Part shown: piece by piece, positions 12,405 through 22,839 of the stretch
Numbering within the stretch: the stretch's first letter is position 1
Layout: the number at the start of each line of letters is the position of its first letter
Assembly: GCF_026151205.1 (NCBI RefSeq)
Contig: NC_087078.1
Span: 9,812,675 to 9,876,674, forward strand
DNA from: Bolinopsis microptera
Lineage: Eukaryota; Ctenophora; Tentaculata; Lobata; Bolinopsidae
DNA: 64,000 nucleotides
Direction: 5' to 3'
Made by a program: the position numbers and the translations under genes
The notes under the pieces: model-generated
The model's database searches: none
What the model saw: only the letters and a program-made list of their open reading frames with translations
Told to the model about the DNA's origin: nothing

Positions 12405-13065
12405 CCCCCTGTAGGCTCACTCAGAATCTATTATTTGGTGATGAGTTAAGCAGAGCTTTAGCCAGCGATTTTTTTGGGGCGAGCGATTTTATGAGGCGGA
12501 ACTCGCTGGTCAAAATGTTAGGGAAAGAGGTCGGGCCTTTATCAAGGAGCTCTAAGAGTTTACGTGCTCCTTAAAAATACCCACATCCCCTCCATTTCCA
12601 CTGATTACAAATAAATGTGAAAACAGCAGGACACACATATTATATAATATAACGGCCGCTAAAAACTGGCTGATAAAAGCTTGAAATAGCAATATTAACT
12701 GACTAGTAGTATTAGTAATCATACCTTGTAGTATTAGTAATCATAACTAGTAGTATTAGTAATCATACCTTGATACAGGACAAATATCTGTGTAAGAACT
12801 GAGTAGGTTTCTCCTGTAACAAACTCATCAGATACTTGATCTTATCATCCTCTGTAGGATCAGGAGCATCTTTCTGAACTGACATTATGATCAAATCGCT
12901 GGATGTTATTCTGTTGAACAAGTCTCTCAGACCAGGGGAGACTGGTAATTGTGATGTTTCTTTAGAGGCGGAGGAGGTTTCTTTAATCTCCGGAGCAGTG
13001 GTTTCTGTGGTATGTGGTATTTCTAGATCTGAGGCCTGTTTATCAGATGTTGTTTCTGACGCCAT
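7577..13065 (-). CDS. CCDC97: CCDC97-like protein, three 5' exons (3' end not found)
   Basis: Exons read on the minus strand: 13065-12769 (ATG start, 99 codons, phase 0), 8842-8749 (94 nt, phase 0 to 1) and 7687-7577 (111 nt, phase 1 to 1). All have GT-AG borders. The second exon starts after tttctcag and ends AAAG|gtttgg; the third ends ATAG|gtaagt. The third exon carries the signature RNRRYKRMQEL...YFSDEEM, recalled from the CCDC97 (DUF2052) family, in which this motif precedes an acidic C-terminal region. The first exon is a Ser/Thr-rich leader followed by a helical segment ending FLHRYLSCIK. The family is nuclear, and I recall it being associated with the SF3B splicing complex. The acidic C-terminal exons were not located. 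The first intron contains a complete MFS gene on the other strand. The phases joining perfectly across three exons is the best support. Confidence 0.75.
7831..8666. repeat. 23-bp minisatellite in a CCDC97-like intron
   Basis: About 36 units of TTTAGGTAGAGAACTTAAGACAC, interspersed with a shorter variant TTTAGGGTAGAGAACTTAAC. The variant order repeats on a larger scale (blocks near 8100-8250 and 8340-8500), showing segmental amplification. It lies between CCDC97-like exons 2 and 3. Confidence 0.95.
8850..9714. other. Intron/upstream flank without recognised genes
   Basis: Lies inside the CCDC97-like first intron (minus) and upstream of the MFS gene (plus). AT-rich. A pyrimidine-poor acceptor (tttattgcag) just before the MFS start suggests an upstream 5'UTR exon that I could not locate. 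Confidence 0.4.
9715..11184 (+). CDS. Major facilitator superfamily transporter (SVOP/sugar-transporter-like), two exons
   Basis: Exon 1 is 9715-9959 and exon 2 is 10134-11184 (stop TAA). The donor is GACAG|gtgaag (phase 2) and the acceptor cacaaag. Joining them restores MFS motif A across the junction (SDRFGRRP) between predicted TM2 and TM3, which fixes the splice. The protein is about 431 residues with roughly 11-12 hydrophobic segments, the usual MFS length. TM1-TM2 carry DSVEIYLPGVI; the C-terminal half has a second bundle ending in a short tail. MFS carriers move small solutes across membranes by a rocker-switch cycle; the substrate cannot be read from this sequence. The gene is nested antisense in the CCDC97-like intron. 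The start is the first ATG after an acceptor-like tttattgcag, so a non-coding first exon is likely. A TIR element begins only three bases after the stop. Confidence 0.8.
11187..11660. mobile_element. MITE with 31-bp imperfect TIRs abutting the MFS stop codon
   Basis: Left end 11187-11217 (AACCACCTTGTCGGACATAA...) and right end 11630-11660 are reverse complements with 4 mismatches in 31. The interior repeats the phrase GTGAATAATTATGTCC and contains no ORF. No convincing target duplication was seen. Confidence 0.7.
11716..12015. repeat. Poly-C/TTAAAATGTAC minisatellite
   Basis: Tandem units of a 5-18 base C run plus TTAAAATGTACTGTAC or a variant. C-run length varies between units, which suggests slippage and possible assembly uncertainty. 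The G strand could form quadruplexes. Confidence 0.9.
12212..12290. repeat. 10-bp tandem repeat (ATGGCATAAA)n
   Basis: About eight units of ATGGCATAAA/ATGGTATAAA, followed by a short inverted copy (tgccatgttatgccattg) at about 12339-12356. Confidence 0.85.
12358..12412. repeat. Poly-C tract
   Basis: Nearly pure C run of about 50 bases with a few T interruptions. The open frame through it (12308-12574) is an artefact. Confidence 0.95.
12706..12770 (-). repeat. Tandem triplication covering a 5' splice site (CCDC97-like exon 1 donor)
   Basis: On the minus strand the donor CAAG|GTATGATTACTAAT is followed by two further tandem copies of the roughly 22-bp unit. One of these (45 bases downstream) again reads CAAGGTATGATT, giving a second perfect candidate donor. 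Use of the downstream donor would put an immediate in-frame TGA after the first GTA codon. Confidence 0.8.
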
Positions 13066-13919
13066 ACTAAGATGTTGTCTCGCGGGTGCGGCTGTAACAG
13101 CAGTACTCACATTATCACGTCATATGCTACAAAGGCACACTTCCGTTGTCGTCCATCTTTAGATCTATAATTGGATTACAATTTTAGATTTGGTGATTAC
13201 ATATTGTGCCAAATATCTGCTTTGAAAATGTTTTTGGTTGTGGTAGTGGAAGGTCATGAGTTCTGGATATAACATCATCTACGAGTATAAAATGACTTAT
13301 GCCATATAAGTGAGTTGTCCCAAACAGTGGTTTATCACCTAATTTGAAGACGGTTTTTGAAATTGATCTACAATTTTGAGATAAGATTTGATGTAATGTA
13401 GTGTCTAAAAATAGCATCAAATTGGTCACACTGTGTACAAATTAGAAAATGGCCTGTTCAGTGTTCATGATACAAGTAATCAGGCTATTCTCCTATCATT
13501 TGCTGTTTAGGTCAATCGATATCATGTGGGTCAGATCTTTGTGTTCATCTCAGTCAATCTTTATCGAATTAAGATGTCACTTTACCATGTTCAATACACA
13601 TGATAAAAGACTAAGCAGTAAATAAGAAATCTTTATCGTATCATGATGTTAGAACTTAGAAAAGGACTGACTCAAATCAAGGAAACAACAACATAATAGT
13701 GATACTATTACTAAGTTCAATTCATTAGTTTAATGTTGTAGGAGAAAATTTTCAAATATTCAACAAAGACAATCATATCAACATTCAATATTATAAAATA
13801 CCTGGAGTTAATAATCTTTCATTTTAACTTAAAACAGTAAAGAATATTTTCAAATGCAATACATTTGAAGCTTTTTAACGTTTTAATGAAGTTGCCTATT
13901 TTACAAGCATATACGCTAG
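13066..13919. other. Intergenic, upstream of the CCDC97-like gene
   Basis: 5' flank of the CCDC97-like gene. An acceptor-like cttag lies directly before its ATG, so a 5'UTR intron is possible. A small open frame at 13184-13429 (minus) has no recognised family. Confidence 0.35.
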
Positions 13920-14648
13920 CTATCTTGACTTATTAACAACCCCGTTACAGTGCTGTAAAATCATGCTTATCTCCAAATTATGCAGCTCATCACAAAATAG
14001 GGACAGTGCTTTAGACTGAGCTGATCTAGAAAACAAATCAGTCAAAGATTTCCAACTCCACGGCTTTCTACCCTTGATATCGTCCAACAAACATTTATCC
14101 GCCTCTTCAGAGACTTTCCTCGCCCCAATATTTTCAGCAGCTTTAGAAACCTTGTTAAACAGCACATGATCAGGAGGTGTCTCACTGAACCAGGACCTAG
14201 CATTATCCCACCCAATCATCCCTAGCTCCCCCACATACTTACCCTCCATCCGGTGCACCAGAGCGTGAGAATATGTAGCGTTACCCAGAGCAAGTGAGTC
14301 GAGAACAGCAGGACCACCCCACTCAGAATCCTCTGGTAGAGAATAGGGCAGAACTAGGTCATGTGCTTCATCAACACCACCTACCATCATGTAAACAAGT
14401 CCTAACATAACATCAGCATTGTGTTCCTGCTCCTTTGTAATGTGAGTGTTAACGCGCGCACTGCGCACCACTCCCTCACACACCATGTCATCAGGACCAG
14501 TAATACTCTCTATCACATCTGGGAGTCTGGAGCGATCTAACTCGTTGTAAGCTTGGTAGAGCATTGGGGCTCCTTGATGAGGGAGAGGGTGTTCTTTAAA
14601 ATACTCAACTACTGAAACCACTGAGGTTGAGTAGGTTGTGTTAGCCAT
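13920..14648 (-). CDS. Unknown-family protein with HRxEG..GE.G..G.DNA motif, duplicate copy 1
   Basis: A 242-codon frame from ATG 14648. I do not recognise a named family. The centre has HALVHRMEGK followed by GELGMIGWDNARSWF, resembling a HR-EG...N-A-W-F motif I recall from small uncharacterised bacterial and fungal proteins. No signal peptide or membrane segment is seen. The frame is also open upstream of the ATG to an acceptor-like tgcag at 14758-14760, so this may be the last exon of a longer gene. A second copy lies 1.4 kb away. The first ~105 residues differ at only two positions between copies, while the rest is only about half identical. The sharp switch at about 14349 suggests gene conversion. 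Function unknown. Confidence 0.6.
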   Translation of the reverse strand: MANTTYSTSVVSVVEYFKEHPLPHQGAPMLYQAYNELDRSRLPDVIESITGPDDMVCEGVVRSARVNTHITKEQEHNADVMLGLVYMMVGGVDEAHDLVLPYSLPEDSEWGGPAVLDSLALGNATYSHALVHRMEGKYVGELGMIGWDNARSWFSETPPDHVLFNKVSKAAENIGARKVSEEADKCLLDDIKGRKPWSWKSLTDLFSRSAQSKALSLFCDELHNLEISMILQHCNGVVNKSR

Positions 14649-14657
14649 GTTTTCAAT

Positions 14658-15327
14658 CAGTCCTTGTACCAGTGATTGGATATCTCTATTACCAAAGTCT
14701 ATACGGTGATCGGCTCCTCTTTCTCTATTCCCTTCACTGCTAAGAACATTGTATAAGCTGCAGTTATGAAAAATAAGTTTTCAAATTTTGATTAACATGG
14801 TTCTAATTTCTTTATTAATATAATATGTTCTAATTTCTATATAAATATAAAAGTGATTTGTTTACATAGAAATAAGAAACACGTAGCAACAGCTCTAGCT
14901 CAGGCCTTAGATTTGTATCAACGGATAAGCCATAAATTATTTTTCTGAGCTCAAAAAGAACTTGATCAATCAAAAAAGGATATTAAAACTATAATGTTGT
15001 AATATTTTAATATAATTAATTGGATTTGATAACATTTGCGTAAGTTATAAAGTTAATAGAATTACAATAGTTTAAAAGTTAGTTTTATTTTTAATAGCAT
15101 CGTTTAAGTCTGCTTGTTACTCTGCCTCTTGCATATATATTATATTTATGTCTCATGATAATCTAAAAGGATTATAAAAAATAGGGCCACGCTTATCATA
15201 AAAGGGTAACCTAAGAACTTGAATTGTTTCCATATATTTGCGATAAGAACTATGAAGTCTGCATGCACAAGCACATAAAATTGAAAATCTTGTAAAATAA
15301 CTAAAATATAATGTGACTCTTCTAGGA
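14658..15327. other. Duplicated flank between the two copies
   Basis: Bases 14649-14820 (5' side of copy 1) are nearly identical to 16054-16220 (5' side of copy 2). Bases 15146-15327 (3' side of copy 2) recur at 16328-16499. No separate gene is seen; these define the ends of the tandem duplication units. Confidence 0.6.
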
Positions 15328-16053
15328 TCATGAATTATTGACAGTAGAATTACAGTGTCTAAAAAGAATATCAATCTCCAGGTTATGAATTTTATCACAG
15401 AATGAAGCTATCTCCGAGGAACGATGTGAATGATAACACAGATTTGTAAAAGACGTCCAGTTCCAAGGTTTATTACCTCTTATCTTATCACAGAACTTCT
15501 TATCTTCACCGCTAAAGTTGTGCTGTATTTCAAGACTCAGACAAGTCTCAGAGAGATTATTATAAAGAACGTGTTCTGAAGGAACTCTCCCAAACCAGAA
15601 GTGAGCATTGTCATACCCCATCATCCCTCCCTCTCCTGGATGCTCCCCCTCCATACGATGAACTAGTGCATGGCAGTGTGTTGCGTTACTCAGAGCCGGG
15701 GAATCCAGGACTGCAGGTCCACCATATATAGTATCACAAGGCCAAGAGTAGGGCAGAACTAGGTCATGTGCTTCATCAACACCACCTACCATCATGTAAA
15801 CAAGTCCTAACATAACGTCTGCATTGTGTTCCTGCTCCTTTGTAATGTGAGTGTTAACGCGCGCACTGCGCACCACTCCCTCACACACCATGTCATCAGG
15901 ACCAGTAATACTCTCTATCACATCTGGGAGTCTGGAGCGATCTAACTCGTTGTAAGCTTGGTAGAGCATTGGGGCTCCTTGATGAGGGAGTGGGTTTTCT
16001 TTAAAATACTCAACTACTGAAACCACTGAGGTTGAGTAGGTTGTGTCAGCCAT
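15328..16053 (-). CDS. Unknown-family protein with HRxEG..GE.G..G.DNA motif, duplicate copy 2
   Basis: A 241-codon frame from ATG 16053 to TGA 15328-15330. The central motif is HALVHRMEGE...GEGGMMGYDNAHFWF. It is nearly identical to copy 1 over the N-terminal ~105 residues but strongly diverged beyond, with different Cys content. The 5' flank is also nearly identical to that of copy 1 and is open in frame to the same acceptor-like site. The reaction or partner cannot be stated. A third, truncated copy of its C-terminus and 3' flank lies upstream at 16500-16625. Confidence 0.6.
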   Translation of the reverse strand: MADTTYSTSVVSVVEYFKENPLPHQGAPMLYQAYNELDRSRLPDVIESITGPDDMVCEGVVRSARVNTHITKEQEHNADVMLGLVYMMVGGVDEAHDLVLPYSWPCDTIYGGPAVLDSPALSNATHCHALVHRMEGEHPGEGGMMGYDNAHFWFGRVPSEHVLYNNLSETCLSLEIQHNFSGEDKKFCDKIRGNKPWNWTSFTNLCYHSHRSSEIASFCDKIHNLEIDILFRHCNSTVNNS

Positions 16054-16499
16054 GTTTTCAATCAGTCCTTGTGCCAGTGATTTGATCTCTCTATTACCAA
16101 AGTCTATACGGTGATCGGCTCCTCTTTCTCTATTCCCTTCACTGCTAAGAACATTCTATAAGCTGCAGTTATGAAAAATAAGTTTTCAAATTTTGATTAA
16201 CATGGTTCTAATTTCTTTATTAAAAGTGATTTGTTTACATAGAAATAAGAAACACGTAGCAATAGCATTATCGTGTAAGTCTGCTTGTTAATCTGCCTCG
16301 TGCATATTTATTATATTTATGTCTCATGATAATCTAAAAGGTTTATAAGAAATAAGATACGGCCACGGCTTATCAGTAACCTAAGAACTTGAATTGTTTC
16401 CATATATTTGCGATAAGAACTATGAAGTCTGCATGCACAAGCACATAAAATTGAAAATCTTGTAAAATAACTATTAAATATAATGTGACTCTTCTAGGA

Positions 16500-16625
16500 T
16501 CATGAATTATTGACAGTAGAATTACAGTGTCTAAAAATAATTTCAATCTCCAGGTTATGAATTTTATCACAGAATGAAGCTATCTCCGAGGAACGATGTG
16601 GATGAGCACACAGATTTGTAAAAGA
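16500..16625 (-). pseudogene. Remnant of a third copy (C-terminal ~41 codons)
   Basis: On the minus strand 16625-16500 translates to a segment almost identical to the end of copy 2 (SSEIASFCDKIHNLEI...) with the same stop. Similarity to copy 2 breaks off abruptly at about 16625, so the rest of the gene is missing. Confidence 0.75.
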
Positions 16626-16639
16626 TTTGCATACGTCAT

Positions 16640-17425
16640 GATATCATAAATTAGTTTTGGTTAGTTTTAGTCAAGATTTCAAATATCAACTTGAATTGTG
16701 TTTTATCTATTGTATCATAATATGGCGGTATTCAACAGGCAAATTGTGTTTTATTGCGCCGAAATATTGAATGCATGATTCATTCTTTGCTGTCGAAAAC
16801 AATAAAAAACAACTTTAGAAAATTCTGAACTTTATTGAAATCGTTAAAAAATTACAAACATGAAACAAAACATGAAGAATGCCTAAAAAACAGTAATTTA
16901 ACCGAAAATAGTCAAATTCGGTCAATTCTTCGATATGGTCGTTTAAACTTTTAAATTGTATTAAAAATTATCAGGCAGATTAAAAGGTCACCACATTATA
17001 AATTAGTGATAAAAAGAGAAAGAATCGGTCAATTTTTGTTTATATTTGATAAAATAAATCCCTTGCAGATACTAAAAAATCATGTAAAACGCCCAAATAT
17101 AATTTCTTGTCCCCCTTTCAAGGTATTACACACAGTATAAGTGTATCGGCCATGTATAGAAAGAACATAGTTGTGACAAACATCTCTTATCAGTATGGTG
17201 TGATACCAGAAACTTTCTCAAACTAAAAATACCCGGAAACGAGTATCATGTGATATCAAATTTCATCACGAAGAACAGAAACTAGTAAAATTTGTGTGAT
17301 TTCAGCATTAGGTCAGTGGTTGCTGTTCCCATGTGCGTAAGCTTAAATTAAAATTTTATCATAAAGAACGAAGTTTGTACAGTTAAATAATCTTACTGAG
17401 TTACTGATCAAATTTAAGAGTTCTC
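16640..17425. other. Gene-free stretch
   Basis: AT-rich; nothing recognised on either strand. Confidence 0.5.
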
Positions 17426-17430
17426 AACAC

Positions 17431-17800
<370 letters not shown>

Positions 17801-17901
17801 ACCCATGCGAATAAATGATAATAAGTGGCTGCACAGCAACACACACTGACACAGTAATATTAAGCAACGTCCAAAAGTCTTATCAATCAAATCAATTTAG
17901 T

Positions 17902-20899
17902 TTATTCGTTTTCTTTTGGAGTGTTGCCACATATGTTTCTCCAGATGATTGACTTTGGCTTCGCCTGATTCTGACTGTATAGGACCCTGTAAAACATAAA
18001 GTTAAGCACACTTGAAAGAAGCGCATCAGAAGTTCAAGTACCATGTCTGACCATACACAAATATTTGTAGACAATGGACATACACAACATTTTTAGCCAA
18101 TTTCAAAAGAGAATTCTCTAAAATGAGTGCAAACCTAGACCTGTAAGAGCACTTTTCTTCGCTGTGGTTAGAGAACATAGACCCATCCTCATCATCACTG
18201 TTACGCGCCTTAATCTCAGGAGCTACTTTAGCCACCTCCTCCGTCACGTCAATAACTAACCAGTCCTGGTGGTACCTGTCCGGACCTGGGACTGCTGGGA
18301 GGGTCAGGATCAATCATCACAGTTGTTAAAACTAACAAACTTAATAGTACATTTAATGGGAATTATGCAAGAATTTAAAAAGACAGGATTATGTTTGTCA
18401 TATTGATACAATGATCATATTGATTTTATAATTTGACCGAGAAAGTAAATCATTTAGCTATTTAGCAGTACAATGAATTTGAGGGTGGTTTCATAAAAGC
18501 AAATAAAATTAAACAACAAGTTTTTTTTTGGAAACATGTCTGGTTTGGTGAACCTTGTTACAAATTATTATACCTCCGGCAGGGTTATCAAGAGGCTCAT
18601 GACAGGACTTAAAAACAGAACCTGGTTGGAACACATGAGTTATGGTGGGAAGCATAGGAAGATCCTGGACAGCTCAACCGAGGCATGTGTGGAAACTGTT
18701 CACAATGGCCTCATCCAACATTGGGAAGAGGACAGAACACTTTATATTATTAGCAGGTCAATGATATGTAATTTAATGGTTATGGAATTTTATTACCTTT
18801 GTCAGGATCCCTCCAACTCATGTGAGAATCTAGATCTCCTTGGGGTAAAGCATCATCAATTATCTCATCTTCTTCAGCGACAACATCTGCAAATTATTCG
18901 GATTAGGTTAGCATTATAATCTAGAATAGGATTCAATTCTTAGCCTGCAATTGAAATTGAGCTTGCATAAAATCACCACAAAGTGTTTTTTTTTCAAAAT
19001 TGAAGGACAAAATGTATCCAATAATTGTAATTGATAAATAATAACCTCTGTCAAAGTGAGGGACTGGATCATAGTTGACAAAATGATGTCGAGATCCAGC
19101 AGACTGCGATCTTGCTATCTGAATACAGTCAGGTTCTGTTGCTGTCGTCAAAACTGAACCTGTTTAATTTTGATTATTTCAAAGTTAAGCCTAATTCTTA
19201 TAAATAAAAGTTTTGATGTTAAAATATATAGTATAAACATCTGCATCAGAACATGATGATCCTTACTATATTTTTAAAGTCACTATTGTATTTCAAAGTT
19301 AAGCCTAATTCTTATAAATAAAAGTTTTGATGTTAAAATATAGTATAAACATCTGCATCAGAACATGATGATCCTTACTATATTTTTAAAGTCACTATTG
19401 TGACGGTACATTAGAACTAGACAGAAACAAAGTGTGAAGGGCCTGAACGGAACCCGTGCATGCTTACTGGTTCTAGCACGAAACTTGGGGGGCTGAGCTG
19501 CAGAAATATCTTTGAAGTCTACAGCATACGCATAAGCACACATCAAACTAATCTGGTCTCCTTCGTTGAGGGTTATGAATCTGTCTGATGGTATGTCTTG
19601 AGCTATGGATTGACCCACTTTCTTCACGTGGCAGGGATTTTTGTGTAACTGAAAGTGGAAGTTATCCCATTTATTGAAAAATCGTTTTCCAAAAATCAAA
19701 AAATCTTCATTGATAAGAAAGCTGGCGGAACAGTATATTAAGAACTTTGCCTGATGTCCATGAAAATATTAAATGTTAAATACAAAGAATAACTTATAAA
19801 TAACTAACCAGCTTTATTGAAAGTTCTCTGTCTTGGATACGGAGGCCAAGGTGAGTTCGTGATATTTTTCTGTCACTTATCTGAAAACATATGATTGTTA
19901 TTGCTAATGTGGTACCAACCAGTACCAGAAAACTTGCAGATATAAGGGCTACTCAATAATAGCAAAGAGCGTTCAACACAGAGAAAATAATTGGTTGGTA
20001 AATTCTGAGAATCAATACCCCAAGAATGGCTCTTCCGATTTTGACCTCCCCTTGATCAGGCAAAAGAATATCCCCGAACATGTCATCAGAGTTGAGTGGA
20101 CACAAGCACCACTGCTTCTTAGGGATGGGTTGTTGATTGTCATTGGGTACCTCCACCGTTGTCATCTATAGAACAAGTTTCAAATGAGTAGCAGATTCGA
20201 ATATAGCACAATATTAATCTTTGATCGAATTTGATTATAAAATAATCACTTCAGTACAGTATCATACAATGGTATACGGTGGACTAAAAGTTTACAGACT
20301 TTACTGAAGGGTGCCATAGGTTACAAAATCATAAATCTTTGGCACTTAGCAGGATCCCTCCTCATTTTACCCTCAATCACATACCCGATCATTCAGCTGA
20401 CCGCTGACTCGACCGAGGAGATGCAGCCATTATCCAGCCATTGCCCAGATTTGTAATTTCGCAAAAATCCAATACATCCTTAGTTACTTATACTTCCTAG
20501 ACTAGGTAACAAGTGGAAAGTCTACCTATAAAACAGGTTAGCAACTTCATTCATTGGAGTGCTAGATCATTGTATCAGTGCATACGGAACTATTGATCAA
20601 AACTTTATTCTCTAAGTGTTCATAACATAACATAACATAACATAACATAGCATCACAAAGCCTCCGATGCATTTTAAAAGCTCAGTAACATTTGGTACAA
20701 ACAACAACATTAAGAAGCCAACCAATATCAGGATCTACAAAGCGGCTGTGTCAAATATACTTCTTTGTGAAAGATAAGTATAGGATACTAACAAGGCGCA
20801 GGTAAGAGATACCCCAGACGAATCCTGAATATTTAATAGATCTTGATTATGTGATGAGGATACCAGAACAAAAGAAAAACATTTAACTATCTTTACCAT
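17902..20899 (-). CDS. FHA-domain protein of the APLF/PNKP/APTX type
   Basis: Exons on the minus strand: 20899-20897 (ATG at the very end of exon 0), 20165-20019, 19880-19809, 19648-19468, 19153-19046, 18886-18797, 18294-18141 and 17986-17902 (stop TAA). Every junction is GT-AG and phases agree throughout (about 279 residues). The N-terminal ~95 residues form an FHA domain: W.L.PL (residues ~20-25), KIGRAILG, then ISDRKISRTHLGL, then LHKNPC. This pattern closely recalls the DNA-repair FHA domains of APLF, PNKP and aprataxin, which bind CK2-phosphorylated XRCC1/XRCC4. The rest has an Asp/Glu-rich stretch but no HIT, kinase-phosphatase or PBZ motif, so orthology is open; a DNA-repair adaptor role is inferred. 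The start codon sits on the exon 0/1 junction (ATG|ATG), so either Met may be used. The stop overlaps an AATAAA. Confidence 0.75.
18536..18760 (+). other. Unrecognised open frame antisense in an FHA-gene intron
   Basis: About 75 codons from ATG 18536 (begins MSGLVNLVTNYYTSGRV) with balanced composition, ending near a gt at about 18757. It lies in the intron between FHA-gene exons 18886-18797 and 18294-18141. It could be a relic of a mobile element or chance; no family recognised. Confidence 0.25.
19175..19400. repeat. Tandem duplication (~115 bp) in an FHA-gene intron
   Basis: Two near-identical copies (start phrase atttcaaagttaagcctaat), split at about 19289/19290. The second is followed by a 35-bp segment (19386-19420) that recurs exactly in an NAA15 intron (23979-24013). 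Confidence 0.85.
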
Positions 20900-21060
20900 C
20901 TCAGAGCGTGGAAAAACGTTCAAAATCCGCGGCCTCGTTATCAAATGTTTTTAAGGAATAGCTCTTTTCGCAAATGTCGACAATATCACGTGTTAAAATT
21001 ATCACGTGACTTTGGTTTTAGTGGGAGTGATCAAATGGACACTGCGAACGAAAAGCTACA
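20900..21060. promoter_or_regulatory. Probable divergent promoter with two CACGTG boxes
   Basis: Between the FHA-gene first exon (minus) and a plus-strand ATG at 21035 (MDTANEKLQTRQ, then a gt at the exon-like end). Two E-box palindromes (atatCACGTGtt, atCACGTGac) lie between them at about 20987-21010. A plus-strand gene is only suggested; I could not find its next exon. Confidence 0.35.
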
Positions 21061-22466
21061 GACTAGACAGGGTAATATAAAATATAATATATATTGTGAC
21101 TTTTTGATAACAAATGAAATGTAAGTACACTCAGTTTGCTTTATAAATATTTTTAACGGGTGATACACGTAAAATATTTGTTCCATATATTAGGACCGTC
21201 GACGAGTCCAACTCGTCGCACGTTTTGGTAGGTTGTAAACCTACAAAAATATTTCCTTTAATATAAAGACGAAGCCTTCAAATGAAAAAATAAAAAAGGC
21301 AGGGCTTCAAAATTGGCAATTTTAAAAAGCCATCATTCTATCAGGTCTTATTTCAAAATATTAAATAAATAGGATATAATAAACTAAATTTCACATACCA
21401 ACCTTACTTTACCAAAAACTTTTATGGATGTTACTCGTCTAAATTTCTTTGACAGATGTTACTCGTCTAAATTTTTTCGAAGTAGCGCGCGCCGCTTTCT
21501 TCTCGAAATGTTATGGCCGACAGCAAGTGCTACGAAGTAGCGCGCGCCGGGCAAAACCATAAACAATGGTCAACCAAAAATTTTAAAACTGGTTGCAATG
21601 ATTTACATACGGCTGGAGAAGCTTTCGTGTTTCAAAATGGTCAAAATTAAAGACGCTGAAGCCTTCGCCAAAATTAACCCTATTTTTTAAACAAACTAAG
21701 TATAAGTGTAAATTTGTTGACATATACGTTGCATGCCGCTTCACGCTTTTCGCGGAAAAAATATATATATCATATACATCTCTAATATTTGAGATATGTA
21801 ACATGTATCAACAAATTTGTTGTCTCACGTCGCGTTGTGAAAACCCGCGCGCCGCGCACGAGTGGGCGGCTGTATCGTGGTAATACCACTAAGTGAAACA
21901 AAAATTAGGGTCACGACTTATTACTGGGTGGCGCTCAGTTACTGGGCGGCGCTCAGCCCGGATTTTTATGAACATAATCGCCTGGGGTCCCCAGGTAAGG
22001 CGCTCAGTAGCTGTCATTTGCATACCGCCAGATCTCTATCATGTCAATCATCAATGAACATAGTAACTTGGGGTTTTGCCCTTTACTAACCAGAGCCCTC
22101 TCGCTTGTTAATACGGGTGATACTCTTAAAATATCTGTTCCATATATTGGACCGTCCAACTCGGCGCGCGCCCTGGTAGGTTGTAAACCTACAATCTCGC
22201 TTGCAGAGAGGGCTCTGGTGAAACAATGCAATTAGCGTGTCACGCAGTACGTACTGCGTACGTACGCGTATACACATGTGAACCTTGGGTCCGGTATCAT
22301 TCGTTAAGGGTTTCCAAGTAAGTCACGACGTAATACAATAAACTTGTACGTTTATAACCTATACCATGAAGACTTTACGGATGTTACTCGTCGAAATTTC
22401 TTCGAAGTAGTGCGCGCCGCTTTCTTCTCGAGGCAATTTGAATTAGTGCTACGAAGTAGCGTGCAC

Positions 22467-22555
22467 TTGTCATACGTTGTATGACCCGCCGCGCACGAAG
22501 TGCGCAGCTCCCCCTGTAGCGTCGAAGCGACCGTGGGGGTCACCACGTGATACAA
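22467..22555 (-). mobile_element. hAT-like MITE, copy 2
   Basis: 89-bp element, ends TTGTCATACG and GTGATACAA, with internal palindrome GCGCACGAAGTGCGC. It is flanked by an exact 8-bp duplication, GCGTGCAC (22459-22466 and 22556-22563). The uninterrupted paralogous site is at about 21530-21558. Confidence 0.85.
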
Positions 22556-22743
22556 GCGTGCACCGGGCTAGCCCATTAACAATGGACAATACCAAAACGC
22601 AGTACGCCGAGTTTGTAGCGCGATGCACCACTGGGCCGCCCTTCAAATAATATAGCAACGTTTCACTTACTGGGCGGCGCTCAGCCTGTCATTCCGCCGA
22701 ATCTTTATTGTTTATGTTCATGAACATAATAGCCTGGGGTCGC

Positions 22744-22839
22744 TTGTCATACGTTGTATGACCCGCCGCGCACGAAGTGCGCGGCTCCCCCTGTAGCGTC
22801 GAAGTGTGAAGCGACCGTGGGGGTCACCACGTGATACAA
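22744..22839 (-). mobile_element. hAT-like MITE, copy 3
   Basis: 96-bp element nearly identical to copy 2 but with a short internal insertion (gtgtgaa region). Flanks GGGGTCGC (22736-22743) and GGGGTCCC (22840-22847) match at 7 of 8 bases. The empty site cctggggtccccaggtaag survives intact at about 21982-22000. Confidence 0.85.

Noticed and set aside
12308-12574. Pro-rich open frame
   Set aside because: Poly-C tract translation with unrelated flanks.
13184-13429. Minus-strand 81-codon frame as a transposase fragment
   Set aside because: No conserved motif recognised; cannot be supported.
17902-20899. Calling the FHA gene APLF or nibrin outright
   Set aside because: No PBZ fingers, BRCT region or APLF acidic tail; only the FHA domain is supported.
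21155-21245. Hammerhead ribozyme
   Set aside because: The hairpin GTAGGTTGTAAACCTAC lacks the CUGAUGA and GAAA core elements.
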